Below are positions 25,394 to 34,094 of a stretch of DNA of 64,000 bases, one piece after another; within the stretch, counting starts at the first letter, position 1; every line of letters starts with the position of its first letter. Source of the DNA: Streptomyces sp. SID13726 (GTDB lineage: Bacteria > Actinomycetota > Actinomycetes > Streptomycetales > Streptomycetaceae); assembly GCF_010548375.1 (NCBI RefSeq), contig NZ_JAAGLY010000016.1, positions 150,685-214,684 on the forward strand, given 5' to 3'. The translations under genes and the position numbers were made by a program. Under the pieces are notes generated by a model. That model was not told the origin of the DNA. It saw nothing but the letters and a program-made list of their open reading frames with translations, and searched no databases.

Positions 25394-26320
25394 ATGACCA
25401 GCGACGACATCGCACACCCCGGTATCTCCCGCTCCATCGAGACCCTTTCGGCGCTCTCGCCGGAACAGACCGAGACCGTCCTCGGGCTCCTCGGCGAGGC
25501 CGCACAGGCGGACGGCCAGCAAGCGGTGTCCGAACAGGGCCGGTTGCAGCTGCGGGGCGGTGCCCGCGAAGGCGTGTCCCATCTGCTGCTGAGCCTCGGC
25601 GACGAACTGATCGGCTACGCGCAGCTGGAGGACACGGACCCGGTGGAGGCACCGGCGGCGGAGCTGGTCGTCCACCCGGCCCACCGCGGCCGCGGCCACG
25701 GCCGCGCCCTCGGCTCGGCGCTCCTCGCCGCCTCCGGCAAGCGGCTGCGGGTGTGGGCCCACGGCGGCCACAGCGCGGCCCGCCATCTCGCCCAGGTCCT
25801 CGGCCTGACCCTGTTCCGTGAGCTACGGCAGATGCGGCGCCCGCTGACCGGCCTGGAGCTGCCCGACCCGGTGCTCCCGGCCGACGTGACGGTCCGCGCG
25901 TTCGTCCCCGGCGAGGACGACACGGCCTGGCTCGCGCTGAACGCGGCTGCCTTCGCCCACCACCCCGAGCAGGGGTCCCTGACCCAGCGCGACCTGGACG
26001 ACCGCAAGTCGGAGCCCTGGTTCGACCCGGCGGGCTTCTTCCTCGCCGTCCGCTCCGGCGAGCCGATCGGCTTCCACTGGACCAAGGTCCACGCGGCCGA
26101 ACAGCTCGGCGAGGTCTACGTCCTCGGCGTCCGCCCCGGCACCCAGGGCGGCGGCCTCGGCAAGGCCCTCACCACGATCGGGCTCCGCCACCTCGCCGCA
26201 CAGGGCCTGCCGACGGCGATGCTGTACGTCGACGCCGACAACAAGGCGGCGGTGTCGGTGTACGAACGACTCGGTTTCACGACGTACGAGACGGATCTGA
26301 TGTACCGCACGGAGACGTGA
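25394..26320 (+). CDS. mshD: Mycothiol synthase MshD
   Basis: 308 residues from ATG 25394. Two GNAT domains in tandem: the N-terminal with VHPAHRGRGHGRALGSALL and the C-terminal with EVYVLGVRPGTQGGGLGKALT and LYVDADNKAAVSVYERLGF. This two-GNAT layout and length match MshD, which acetylates Cys-GlcN-Ins with acetyl-CoA in the last step of mycothiol synthesis. Divergent from the nucleotidase with 154 nt between starts. Confidence 0.94.
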   Translation: MTSDDIAHPGISRSIETLSALSPEQTETVLGLLGEAAQADGQQAVSEQGRLQLRGGAREGVSHLLLSLGDELIGYAQLEDTDPVEAPAAELVVHPAHRGRGHGRALGSALLAASGKRLRVWAHGGHSAARHLAQVLGLTLFRELRQMRRPLTGLELPDPVLPADVTVRAFVPGEDDTAWLALNAAAFAHHPEQGSLTQRDLDDRKSEPWFDPAGFFLAVRSGEPIGFHWTKVHAAEQLGEVYVLGVRPGTQGGGLGKALTTIGLRHLAAQGLPTAMLYVDADNKAAVSVYERLGFTTYETDLMYRTET

Positions 26321-26347
26321 TGGCGGGGTGTGCGGGGGCGGGGCCGC

Positions 26348-27061
26348 TCAGGCCGGCGCCGGCCGGGACCGTCGCTCCGTACCCGTCCCGGTCCCGGGGC
26401 CCGTCCCCGCCTTCCCCTTCCCTCGCCCCCGCCGCAACGGCTCCGGCATACACACCCCCCACACCACGACCGCGCCCGCCAACAACACGGCCCAACGACC
26501 GTGTGCCGCCTGCCAGTCGGGGTCGCCCGCCGGGACGAACAGGTCCCAGCGGGCCGGGACGAGGAGGGCGGCCAGGAGGGCGACGGTGAGAAGGGTCGCC
26601 GCGATCGAGGGGCCCGGTTCGGGTTCGTCGGTGAAGCGGACGGCGACGGACGCGAGGGCGAGGGCGAGGGCCGCCGTGGTCACGGCCTCCAGGGTGATCG
26701 CGCCGACCGGTGGCCGGGACGGCGCCGGGACCAGGGCCAGTACAGCCGCCCACCACACCGCGGCGAGCGGCGCCACCAGCGCCACCCGCAGCCCCGCCCG
26801 GACCCAACGCCGGGTCGGGACAGGGGTGGTGAGCTGCCGGGCCGGGTCGTCCAGGAGGAACGCCAGCCCGAGCGCGAGGACCAGCGCGGCGGCCCGGAGC
26901 AGGTTGAGGCCGAGCCACGCGTCGGGCGGGCTCGACACCAGCCGCGGAAACCCCACGACCAGCAGTCCTACGACCGCCCCCGCGCCCACCGCCCGCCACG
27001 GCAGGGTGCGTGCCACGGCCCCCACCAGCGCCCGGCGGGCACCTTCGTCACTCCTCCGCAC
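26348..27061 (-). CDS. Membrane protein, last gene of sigma/ABC operon
   Basis: 237 residues with about six hydrophobic helices between residues 20 and 210 and a basic, Gly/Thr-rich tail (RRGRGKGKAGTGPG). Its start lies 14 nt inside the end of the permease gene, so it is translationally coupled. Probably part of the transport or signalling complex of the operon. No recognised family. Confidence 0.75.
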   Translation of the reverse strand: MRRSDEGARRALVGAVARTLPWRAVGAGAVVGLLVVGFPRLVSSPPDAWLGLNLLRAAALVLALGLAFLLDDPARQLTTPVPTRRWVRAGLRVALVAPLAAVWWAAVLALVPAPSRPPVGAITLEAVTTAALALALASVAVRFTDEPEPGPSIAATLLTVALLAALLVPARWDLFVPAGDPDWQAAHGRWAVLLAGAVVVWGVCMPEPLRRGRGKGKAGTGPGTGTGTERRSRPAPA

Positions 27062-28592
27062 AGTCCTTCGCCCCCTTCGGCACCTCGGCGCCCAGCACCT
27101 TCGCGACCTGGGTCGTGGAGACCCCCGAAGCCGTCAGCTCGGCCCAGTGCCGCTGCACGGCAGCCGTCACCTCACCGCGCGGCCGGCCCAGCAACTCCCG
27201 TACGACATCCGTCTGTTCGGCCGACATGGACAGTCCGCTGGTCGGGGCGAGGACATAGGCCGAGCCGGTGACGCTGTCGTCGATGCGGACGTTCCTGAGT
27301 TCACCGAGGGGGTGGGAGGCCCCGCCCAGGGCGAGCCACATCGTGGTGACCACCCGTCCGTCGCACAGGTCGCTGCCCTTGGACTCGGACCCGGCGACCA
27401 GCACGGAGGCCACGCCGACCGCGAACTCCGGGATCCGGTTGCCGCCCCACCGCGTGCCCACGGTCACCTGGTCCGGCGCGGTGAACGGCTCGATCGCCCC
27501 CTCACCGCTCAGCCCGTAACGGGCGTCGACCCGCTGCCGTACGAGAAGGGGCTGCCGGGCCGCCGTACCGCCGGCCAGCGACTGGACCCGGTCCACGACC
27601 CCGGCCCAGGTGCCCGTGTGCCCGGTCCACTCGGGGAAGGCGCAGTAGGTCGAGCCGCCGCGCGTCACGCACGACTGCTCCTTCTGCGGGGAGACCGTGG
27701 CCCGCGCCCGGGCGGCCGCCAACTCCGGTGACACGCCCCCGGACTGGCCCACCACACCGGCCAGCGTCAGCGCGAGCGCGCCCGCCGTACCGGCCTTCAG
27801 CCACAGTTCCCGGCCGCCGCTCACCAGCACCGCGCCGAGCGCCAGCAGCAGGAACAGACCGGTCAGATACAGCGCGTGCCAGGCGGCCGGGCGGCCGACG
27901 AGGTCCGACGGGAGCACGGTGTCGCCGCTGCTCTCGCTGACGATCGGCGACAGCCAGCGCGACCACGCCGCGTCGTTGGTGGCCTCGGAGACGAACAAGC
28001 TGAGGACGACGAACGCGATGACCCCGAACGGGGCCGCGAAGGTGGTCGGGATCAGCCGGGCCAGCAGCACGCCGATCGCGCCGCACAGCAGGACGTACAG
28101 CGGTCCGACGGCCAGTTCGGCGGGCGAGGCATGGCCCACCGCGCCCGCCCTGAGGGCCTGCCGGGCGAACTCCGCGAGCACGACCAGCGCGGTGAACACC
28201 GCGAACGGCACGATGGACAGGATGTGCGCGACCGTACGCCGCCAGCGCTCCATGGCCAGTACGTCGAACTGCCGGTCGGTGCCCCGGCGCCGGGACCGCA
28301 GCGTGCACCGGTTGACGCACACGAACAGGCCGATCCCCAGCAGCAGGGGTCCGCTCTGGGTGCCCCGGTCGACGTTCTGGAGCGCCGGGAACGCGTCCAT
28401 GCCGTCCTTCGAGTGGAACAGCGTCCACGCGGTCCAGCCGACGTACAGCAGCAGGGTCGCGAGCACCGGGATGTACCGCAGCAGGTCGCGCGTCTCGAAG
28501 CGGGCGAGGGCGAGGACGGCCGCCCAGGAGCGGCGCGGGGCGTCCTCGTGCGCGGCGGCGGACTCGGCCGCCGTCTCCATGGCGAGGCTCAT
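27048..28592 (-). CDS. ABC transporter permease-like membrane protein with large outer domain
   Basis: 514 residues from ATG 28592 (ATGA overlap with the ATPase stop). Residues 1-300 carry six or more helices in ABC-2 permease style; residues about 305-500 look soluble and extracytoplasmic, with Cys pairs (EQSCVTRGGSTYCAFP). The long open frame that continues upstream through the ATPase in another frame is not coding. It would pair with the ATPase encoded just before it. Substrate unknown. Confidence 0.82.
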   Translation of the reverse strand: MSLAMETAAESAAAHEDAPRRSWAAVLALARFETRDLLRYIPVLATLLLYVGWTAWTLFHSKDGMDAFPALQNVDRGTQSGPLLLGIGLFVCVNRCTLRSRRRGTDRQFDVLAMERWRRTVAHILSIVPFAVFTALVVLAEFARQALRAGAVGHASPAELAVGPLYVLLCGAIGVLLARLIPTTFAAPFGVIAFVVLSLFVSEATNDAAWSRWLSPIVSESSGDTVLPSDLVGRPAAWHALYLTGLFLLLALGAVLVSGGRELWLKAGTAGALALTLAGVVGQSGGVSPELAAARARATVSPQKEQSCVTRGGSTYCAFPEWTGHTGTWAGVVDRVQSLAGGTAARQPLLVRQRVDARYGLSGEGAIEPFTAPDQVTVGTRWGGNRIPEFAVGVASVLVAGSESKGSDLCDGRVVTTMWLALGGASHPLGELRNVRIDDSVTGSAYVLAPTSGLSMSAEQTDVVRELLGRPRGEVTAAVQRHWAELTASGVSTTQVAKVLGAEVPKGAKDCAEE

Positions 28593-29452
28593 GCGGCCGT
28601 CACCTCCGCGCCCGCGTCGTCGAGGGTGAGCAAGTAGCCGTCCTCCAGGGTGGGTTCGAGGAGGTCGGCACCGGCGGGCGGGTCGCCGACGTTGCGGAAG
28701 GAGCCGGTGCCGGTGCGCCAGCCGGCCTTGGCACCGGGGGCGCGTTCCGTGCTGCTCCAGACCCGGCCGTCGGCCCGGGCGGTCAGCTCGGCGGGGGTGC
28801 CCTCGAAGAGGATGCGGCCCTGGGCCATGACCAGGACCCGGTGGCAGAGCATCGCCACGTCCTCGGTCTGGTGGGTGGACAGCAGGACCGTCCGGCCCTC
28901 TCCGGCCTGAGCGATCAACTCCCGGAACCGCATGCGCTGTTCGGGGTCGAGTCCGACGGTCGGCTCGTCCAGGACGAGGAAGCCGGGGTCGCCGACCAGG
29001 GCCGCGGCGAGCGCGACCCGCTGCCGCATCCCGCCGGACAGCCTCTTGATCCGGCGGCCCCGGACGTCCCCGAGGTCGACCTCGTCGAGCACCCGGCGCA
29101 CCTCGCGGTGGCGGGCGGTGCGGTCGGCGAGTTCCTTGAGGATCGCCACGTAGTCGACGAACTCGAAGGCGGAGAAGTCCGGGTGGAGCCCCGGGGTCTG
29201 CGGCAGATAGCCCAGCGAGCGCCGGACCGACTGCCGGCCGCGCGAGGTGCCGGGGTCGACACCGAGGACGGTGAAGGAGCCCCGGTCGGCGGGCACGGAG
29301 GTGGCGAGCACCCTCAACAGGGTGGTCTTCCCGGCCCCGTTGGGCCCGAGCAGCCCGGTCACCCCCGGCGTCAGCGACAGCGACACGTCGTCGAGGGCGC
29401 GGGTGCCGCCGTAGCGCAGGCTGAGCCCGGAGGCGGAGACGGTGGCGGTCAT
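28589..29452 (-). CDS. ABC transporter ATP-binding protein
   Basis: 287 residues. Walker A GPNGAGKTTLLR, Q-loop YLPQTPG, signature LSGGMRQR, Walker B LVLDEPTVGLD and switch STHQTED, then a C-terminal extension (about 215-287). Typical of ABC-2 drug or antimicrobial-peptide exporters. The ATG overlaps the stop of the 42-codon chimeric ORF and the TGA overlaps the permease start, so the operon is tightly coupled. Confidence 0.93.
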   Translation of the reverse strand: MTATVSASGLSLRYGGTRALDDVSLSLTPGVTGLLGPNGAGKTTLLRVLATSVPADRGSFTVLGVDPGTSRGRQSVRRSLGYLPQTPGLHPDFSAFEFVDYVAILKELADRTARHREVRRVLDEVDLGDVRGRRIKRLSGGMRQRVALAAALVGDPGFLVLDEPTVGLDPEQRMRFRELIAQAGEGRTVLLSTHQTEDVAMLCHRVLVMAQGRILFEGTPAELTARADGRVWSSTERAPGAKAGWRTGTGSFRNVGDPPAGADLLEPTLEDGYLLTLDDAGAEVTAA

Positions 29453-29577
29453 TCGGCGCTCCCGTTGAAGAGATCGAAGCGGTCACGGAGAAGGAAGAGC
29501 GGCCCGGCCGCACCCTCCACGGCACAGGCCCCGCCCACACGCGGACCGAGCCCGGCGGCGGGAACAACGGCGGTCAT
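29449..29577 (-). CDS. 42-codon chimeric ORF left by a duplication
   Basis: ATG 29577 overlaps the anti-sigma stop (ATGA) and its TGA overlaps the ATPase start (ATGA). Its first half (MTAVVPAAGLGPRVGGACAV) resembles the ATPase N-terminus (MTATVSASGLSLRYGGTRAL), and its last 17 residues (LFLLRDRFDLFNGSAE) repeat the anti-sigma C-terminus (LFLLRDRFDFFNGSAG). This is what a tandem duplication of the gene junction would leave after most of the copy was lost. Whether the peptide is used is unknown; it may just preserve coupling. Confidence 0.6.
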   Translation of the reverse strand: MTAVVPAAGLGPRVGGACAVEGAAGPLFLLRDRFDLFNGSAE

Positions 29578-30404
29578 CCGGCGCTCCCGTTGAAGAAGTC
29601 GAAGCGGTCACGGAGGAGGAAGAGCAGTCCGGCGGCGAGCACGGCGATCGCCGCGGACACGCTCTGCCCGGCCGTGGTGAAGGGTGCGAGCGGATCGGCC
29701 GAGGTGTGCTGCGCGGACTGCGCCGCCAGCAGTACGGCCACCCAGGCGCCGCCGACCAGGGACGGCGCGATCACCGGACCGAGCCGGGGGGTGAGCGCGA
29801 GGCCGGTCGCGGTGAGGGCGAGCGCGGGCAGCAGCCAGGCCAGGGCGCGCAGGCCGTAGCCGGGCAGCGCGAGGGTGGCGAGGCCGTTCAGTCCGAGGCC
29901 GGTGACCAGCACGGCGAGCGTGCGGATCATCAGCAGCCGGAAGCCGTGCATGGGGGCGACGACGGCCATCTCGTAGGTCGGGTCGAGCGTGGGGCCGTAG
30001 GACAGCGCGACGCCGGCGAGCGGCAGCAGCGGGGCGAGCGCGAGGAACAGGGTGGGCGAGGCGGCCGTGTGCACCGCGCCCACGGTCGCCACCAGCAGGA
30101 ACAGGACGGCCGCGAGCCAGGAGCGCCTGAGCACCGGCGTGGCCGCTAGCAGCCGCGCGGTGTGGTCGGCGATCCCGGCCCGCGTCAGCACCGACTCGAA
30201 CCACCCCGGCCGGGGCGCGTCCAGCTCGGCGTCCAGCCGCTCCCACCCGGCGTCCAGCGCGACCGGGTCGCTCACATCGGCGAGCGCCCCCCGGCACCGC
30301 GCGCAGGCGGCGAGGTGGGTGTCGGCGGACCAGAGCAGCGGGGCGGCCAACTCGCCCTGGGCGTAGGCCCGCAGGTCTTCTTCGGCGACATGCCAGGTAC
30401 TCAT
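29574..30404 (-). CDS. Zinc-finger anti-sigma factor-like membrane protein
   Basis: 276 residues from ATG 30404, overlapping the sigma gene stop (ATGA). The N-terminus carries the anti-sigma zinc motif H-x3-C-x2-C (HLAACARC, about 32-39) after AEEDLRAYAQGEL. About six hydrophobic helices follow (100-265), more than the single helix of a standard anti-sigma factor. It ends LFLLRDRFDFFNGSAG, a segment repeated in the next ORF. Likely binds the co-encoded sigma factor at the membrane and may report on the ABC transporter. Confidence 0.82.
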   Translation of the reverse strand: MSTWHVAEEDLRAYAQGELAAPLLWSADTHLAACARCRGALADVSDPVALDAGWERLDAELDAPRPGWFESVLTRAGIADHTARLLAATPVLRRSWLAAVLFLLVATVGAVHTAASPTLFLALAPLLPLAGVALSYGPTLDPTYEMAVVAPMHGFRLLMIRTLAVLVTGLGLNGLATLALPGYGLRALAWLLPALALTATGLALTPRLGPVIAPSLVGGAWVAVLLAAQSAQHTSADPLAPFTTAGQSVSAAIAVLAAGLLFLLRDRFDFFNGSAG

Positions 30405-30943
30405 GCGAGGGCCTCCCTCAGCTGCTTGCGGGCGCGCATCGCGCGGGTCTTGACCGTGCCGGGCGGGATACCGAGCAGGACGGCGGCCTCGCGGGTGGTC
30501 AGGCCGTCGATGACCGTGGCCTGGAGGACCGCCCTGAGCTCCGGTGACAGCTGGACGAGGGCGCCCGCGAGGTCCCCGTGCTCCACCCCCGCGAGCACGC
30601 GCTCCTCCGCGGACACCTCGTCGCGGTGGCGCAGCCGGGACAGGGCCTGCCTGAGCCGCCCCCGCGCCCCGTCGCCGCGCAGTGCGTCGATCAGCCGCCG
30701 CGACCCGATCCGCCACAGCCACCCGGCCACATCGCCCTCCTCGCGGTATTTGGCGGTGCCCCGCCAGACCGCCAGGAACGTCTCCTGTACGACGTCGTCG
30801 ACCAGGCCCGGATCGGCGCACCGGCCGCGCAGCCTGGCCAGCAGCCAGGGCGCGTACCGCCGGTACAGCTCCTCGAAGGCGCGCCGGTCCGCGTCCGCGG
30901 CGATGGCCCGCAGCAGATCTCCGTCGCTTCTCGTTTCCCTCAC
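30401..30943 (-). CDS. ECF-like sigma-70 family factor
   Basis: 180 residues from GTG 30943. Region 2: FEELYRRYAPWLLARLRGR, DDVVQETFLAVWRG; region 4: LSPELRAVLQATVIDGLTTREAAVLLGIPPGTVKTRAMRARKQL. Only regions 2 and 4 are present, as in ECF factors. First gene of an operon with its likely anti-sigma factor and an ABC transporter; divergent from a GntR-type gene, sharing the 30944-31064 gap. Confidence 0.92.
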   Translation of the reverse strand: MRETRSDGDLLRAIAADADRRAFEELYRRYAPWLLARLRGRCADPGLVDDVVQETFLAVWRGTAKYREEGDVAGWLWRIGSRRLIDALRGDGARGRLRQALSRLRHRDEVSAEERVLAGVEHGDLAGALVQLSPELRAVLQATVIDGLTTREAAVLLGIPPGTVKTRAMRARKQLREALA

Positions 30944-31021
30944 GTCCCTTCATCGGACGACCCCCGCCGACCGGTTCACCGGCGACAAAGAAATCACGCT
31001 TGACTTTCGCGGCCCTCTTCC

Positions 31022-31057
31022 ACCACCCTTTCACTACTCAATTAGTGAAAGGGTGGT
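31022..31057. promoter_or_regulatory. Perfect 15-6-15 palindrome at the YtrA-type gene start
   Basis: ACCACCCTTTCACTA (31022-31036) and its exact complement (31043-31057) flank CTCAAT. It covers the likely ribosome-binding site (GAAAGGG) and ends 8 nt before GTG 31065. AT-rich centre and position suit a GntR/YtrA operator that represses its own operon; as RNA it could also hide the ribosome-binding site. It lies between two divergent operons. Confidence 0.75.
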
Positions 31058-31064
31058 TGTCCGC

Positions 31065-31457
31065 GTGGTCGAGTACCGCATCGACCGGCGCTCCGGCGTC
31101 GCCACCTATGTGCAGATCGTGCAGCAGACCAAGCAGGCCCTCCGGCTGGGCCTGCTCGAACCCGGCGACAGGCTCCCCACGGCCCGAGAGGTCGTGGAGG
31201 CCACCGCCATCAACCCGAACACCGTGCTCAAGGCGTACCGCGAACTGGAACGGGAGGGCCTGGTAGAGGCCCGCCGCGGCCTCGGCACCTTCGTCCGCAG
31301 GACGCTGGGCGCCGCCGACCGCACGGCCGACACGCCCCTGCGCGCCGGGCTCGACGACTGGGCCAAGCGCGCCCGGGCGGCGGGCCTGGGCCGCGAGGAC
31401 GTCGACGCGTTCTTCACCGCCGTACTCGACGAGCACTTCCCGAAGGGGGACCAGTGA
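31065..31457 (+). CDS. GntR-family (YtrA-type) regulator
   Basis: 130 residues from GTG 31065; GTG 31053 is also in frame but lies within the palindrome arm. N-terminal winged helix: YVQIVQQTKQALRLGLLEPGDRLPTAREVVEATAINPNTVLKAYRELEREGLVEARRGLGTFV, followed by a short C-terminal helical part, as in the YtrA subfamily. These proteins repress the ABC transporter operon they start and respond to cell-wall-active compounds. Its stop overlaps the ATPase start (GTGA). Confidence 0.9.
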   Translation: MVEYRIDRRSGVATYVQIVQQTKQALRLGLLEPGDRLPTAREVVEATAINPNTVLKAYRELEREGLVEARRGLGTFVRRTLGAADRTADTPLRAGLDDWAKRARAAGLGREDVDAFFTAVLDEHFPKGDQ

Positions 31458-32371
31458 GTTCCACCAGCAGCACCCCGGCCGTCGCCCTGGAGGCGTCCGG
31501 CCTGGGCAAGCGGTACGGCAGGCGGGGAGCGGCCCTCGACGGCTGCTCCTTCCGGCTCCCCACGGGCCGTATCAGCGCACTGGTCGGCCCCAACGGCGCC
31601 GGGAAGTCCACCCTCCTCGCGATAGCCGCCGGACTGCTGCGGCCCACCGAGGGCACGCTCACCGTCCTCGGCGGAGCGCCCGGTGAGGCCCGCGACCGGA
31701 TCGCCTACCTCGCCCAGAACAAGCCGCTGTACCCCCAGCTGACCATCGCCGAGACCCTGCGCATGGGCGCCGAACTCAACCCGGCCCGCTGGGACGCCGC
31801 CTGCGCCGCCCGGATCGTCGAGCAGGGCGACCTGAACCCGGCCTCCCGGATCCGCGCGCTCTCCGGCGGCCAGCGCACCCGGGTCGCGCTCGCCCTCGCG
31901 CTCGGCAAGCGGCCCGGCCTGATGCTCCTCGACGAGCCGATGGCCGACCTCGACCCGCTCGCCCGGCACGAGCTGATGGGCACCCTGATGGCGGACGCCG
32001 CCGAGCACGGCACCACCGTGCTGATGTCCTCGCACATCGTGGCCGAGCTGGCCGACGCCTGCGACCACCTGCTGCTCCTGGGCGGCGGCCGGGTCCGGCT
32101 CGGCGGCGGCATCGACGACCTGCTCGCCGCGCACACCCTGGTCACCGGCCGGGGCACCCCCGCGGACCTGGCCCCGCACACCGTGATCGAGTCCCGTACG
32201 GCGGGCCGCGGCCTCACCGCCCTGATCCGCCGGGACGGCCCGGTCGTCGAGGGCTGGGCCACCGAGGAGCCCTCCCTGGAGGAACTGCTGCTCGCCCACC
32301 TCCGCGCCCCCGACGCCCGCGCCCTGCTCACCCCGGGCACCACCGCGACCCCCGAGGCAGTGACCGCATGA
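31454..32371 (+). CDS. ABC transporter ATP-binding protein (YtrA-linked)
   Basis: 305 residues from GTG 31454. Walker A GPNGAGKSTLLA, Q-loop YLAQNKPLY, signature LSGGQRTR, Walker B LMLLDEPMADLD, switch SSHIVAE. C-terminal extension about 215-305 with RRDGPVVEGW. With the two permeases downstream it would form an ABC-2 exporter, probably for antibiotics or peptides. Confidence 0.93.
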   Translation: MSSTSSTPAVALEASGLGKRYGRRGAALDGCSFRLPTGRISALVGPNGAGKSTLLAIAAGLLRPTEGTLTVLGGAPGEARDRIAYLAQNKPLYPQLTIAETLRMGAELNPARWDAACAARIVEQGDLNPASRIRALSGGQRTRVALALALGKRPGLMLLDEPMADLDPLARHELMGTLMADAAEHGTTVLMSSHIVAELADACDHLLLLGGGRVRLGGGIDDLLAAHTLVTGRGTPADLAPHTVIESRTAGRGLTALIRRDGPVVEGWATEEPSLEELLLAHLRAPDARALLTPGTTATPEAVTA

Positions 32372-33330
32372 GCACCGCGACCCTCGAGAAGACCCCGGCG
32401 ACCGCCGTACGACAGACACCGCGCGGCCTGCTCCGCACGGTCCTGCGGCTGCACCGCACCGCCCTGTGGATCTGGCTCGCCTTCGTGGTGATCACCGCCG
32501 GCTTCCTGCTCTGGCTGACCGGCCCGGGCGCCCACGACACCGCACGACAGCTGGAGCGGTTCGGCTACGGCGGCGGGGTCACGGAGGCCGCCTACTCAGG
32601 GGACACGCTCCTCTACTTCACCTCGGGCGCGTTCAACGACCTCTTCTACGACCCGGACACCCTGCTCACCCTGGCGTCCTTCGCCGTCGCCCTGTTCGCC
32701 GGGGGTCCGCTGATCGCCCGTGAGCTGGAGAGCGGGACCGCGCGGCTCGCCTGGACCCAGTCGGTCTCACCGGCCCGCTGGCTCACGGCGAAGCTGGCGC
32801 TGCCGGCCGCCTTCATCGTCGTAGGAATGAGCCTTCTCACCCTGCTGTACCGGCAGTTGTGGTCGGCCCACGGCAATCTGCTCGTCGCCGGCATCGGCCC
32901 CCGCTCCTTCTACTTCTCCGTCGGCCCGGCCACCGTCGCCGCCCCGCTGCTCGGACTCGCCCTCGGCGCGCTGATCGGGCTCGCGGTCCGCCGCACCCTG
33001 CCCGCGCTGGCGTTCAGCGGGTTCGCGTACTTCCTGGTGTACGCCTTCCGGGGCAACCACTGGCCCTTCCAGGGCCGCTACCAGACGCCGGACCTGAACT
33101 CCCGCAGCTCGGCGTTCACCTCCACCGGCGCGGAGGTCTCCGACCCCGGGTGCTACACGAGCAAGGCCTGCCTCGCCCAGCACGACATCGTCCGCTTCAC
33201 CCGCGAGTACCTGCCGTCCCCCGACTACTGGCCCCGCCAGCTCCTGGAGACCGGCGCCCTGCTCGCCCTCACCGCCGTGGTCGTCGCCCTCGCGTTCGCC
33301 GTGCTGCGCAGGCGGGTGGCGACGGGATGA
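32368..33330 (+). CDS. ABC transporter permease (first of two)
   Basis: 320 residues, ATGA overlap with the ATPase. Starts with a 25-residue hydrophilic piece then LLRTVLRLHRTALWIWLAFVVITAGFLLWL; about six helices. The ARELESGTARLAWTQSVSPARWLTAKL segment is shared with the next gene, showing that the two permeases are paralogues. Confidence 0.88.
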   Translation: MSTATLEKTPATAVRQTPRGLLRTVLRLHRTALWIWLAFVVITAGFLLWLTGPGAHDTARQLERFGYGGGVTEAAYSGDTLLYFTSGAFNDLFYDPDTLLTLASFAVALFAGGPLIARELESGTARLAWTQSVSPARWLTAKLALPAAFIVVGMSLLTLLYRQLWSAHGNLLVAGIGPRSFYFSVGPATVAAPLLGLALGALIGLAVRRTLPALAFSGFAYFLVYAFRGNHWPFQGRYQTPDLNSRSSAFTSTGAEVSDPGCYTSKACLAQHDIVRFTREYLPSPDYWPRQLLETGALLALTAVVVALAFAVLRRRVATG

Positions 33331-34094
33331 GCGCGCCGGCCGCCCCGACGCTGGGGCTCACCCGGACCGTGCTGCGGCTGCACCGCGCGGCACTGATCGT
33401 GTGGGGCGTCTTCGTCCTCGCTTCGGTGGGCTACCTGATCTGGCTCACCGAGGTCACGGCCGGCTCCGTCCGCGAGAGCCTGGCCACGTGCCCCAGGGAC
33501 GGCACCCTGTGCGGCCTCGGCGCCTGGCACGGCTACAGCGAGGCCATCGGCTGGGTCAGCACCTTCATGTACTACAGCTACTGGGCCGTCGCCGCCTGGG
33601 CCGCCGGCGCGCTCATCGCCCGCGAACTGGAGAGCGGCACGGCCCGCCTGGCCTGGTCCCAGGGCATCACCCCGACCCGCTGGCTCACCACCAAGCTCAC
33701 CCTCCCCGCCCTGGCCCTCACCCTCGGCGGCGCCCTGTTCGTCCCCGTCTACCGCTGGGCCTGGTCCTCCCACCGCGACCTCATGGGCGACAACCTCTAC
33801 TTCAACGACGTCTTCGCCGCGCACGGCCCTCTGGTGGTGGCCTACCCCCTCTGCGCCCTCGCCATCGGCACCCTCACGGCCCTCTTGCTGGCCCGCCCCC
33901 TCCCCTCCGCAGCCATAGCGGTCACAGCCACAACCCTCCTCAACCACTACCTCCAGTCCCTCCGCCCCACCTCCGGCTCCGCCTCCACCTCCGCCTTCTG
34001 GCCGGCCCACCTCACCGAAACAGCCCTGCTCCTGACAGCCACAGCCCTGGCCACGGGGGCCGCCTTCTGGCAACTCCGCCGCCGATCTGCTTGA
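33327..34094 (+). CDS. ABC transporter permease (second of two)
   Basis: 255 residues from ATG 33327 (ATGA overlap). About six helices and ARELESGTARLAWSQGITPTRWLTTKLTLPALAL, nearly the same as in the preceding permease, so a gene duplication giving a heterodimeric membrane part. Ends LRRRSA. Last gene of the YtrA-type operon. Confidence 0.87.
   Translation: MSAPAAPTLGLTRTVLRLHRAALIVWGVFVLASVGYLIWLTEVTAGSVRESLATCPRDGTLCGLGAWHGYSEAIGWVSTFMYYSYWAVAAWAAGALIARELESGTARLAWSQGITPTRWLTTKLTLPALALTLGGALFVPVYRWAWSSHRDLMGDNLYFNDVFAAHGPLVVAYPLCALAIGTLTALLLARPLPSAAIAVTATTLLNHYLQSLRPTSGSASTSAFWPAHLTETALLLTATALATGAAFWQLRRRSA

Noticed and set aside
27048..29567. 839-codon frame joining ABC ATPase region and permease
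   Set aside because: Only the part from 28592 on is coding; upstream the true frame is that of the ATPase at 28589-29452, with proper motifs and an ATGA junction.
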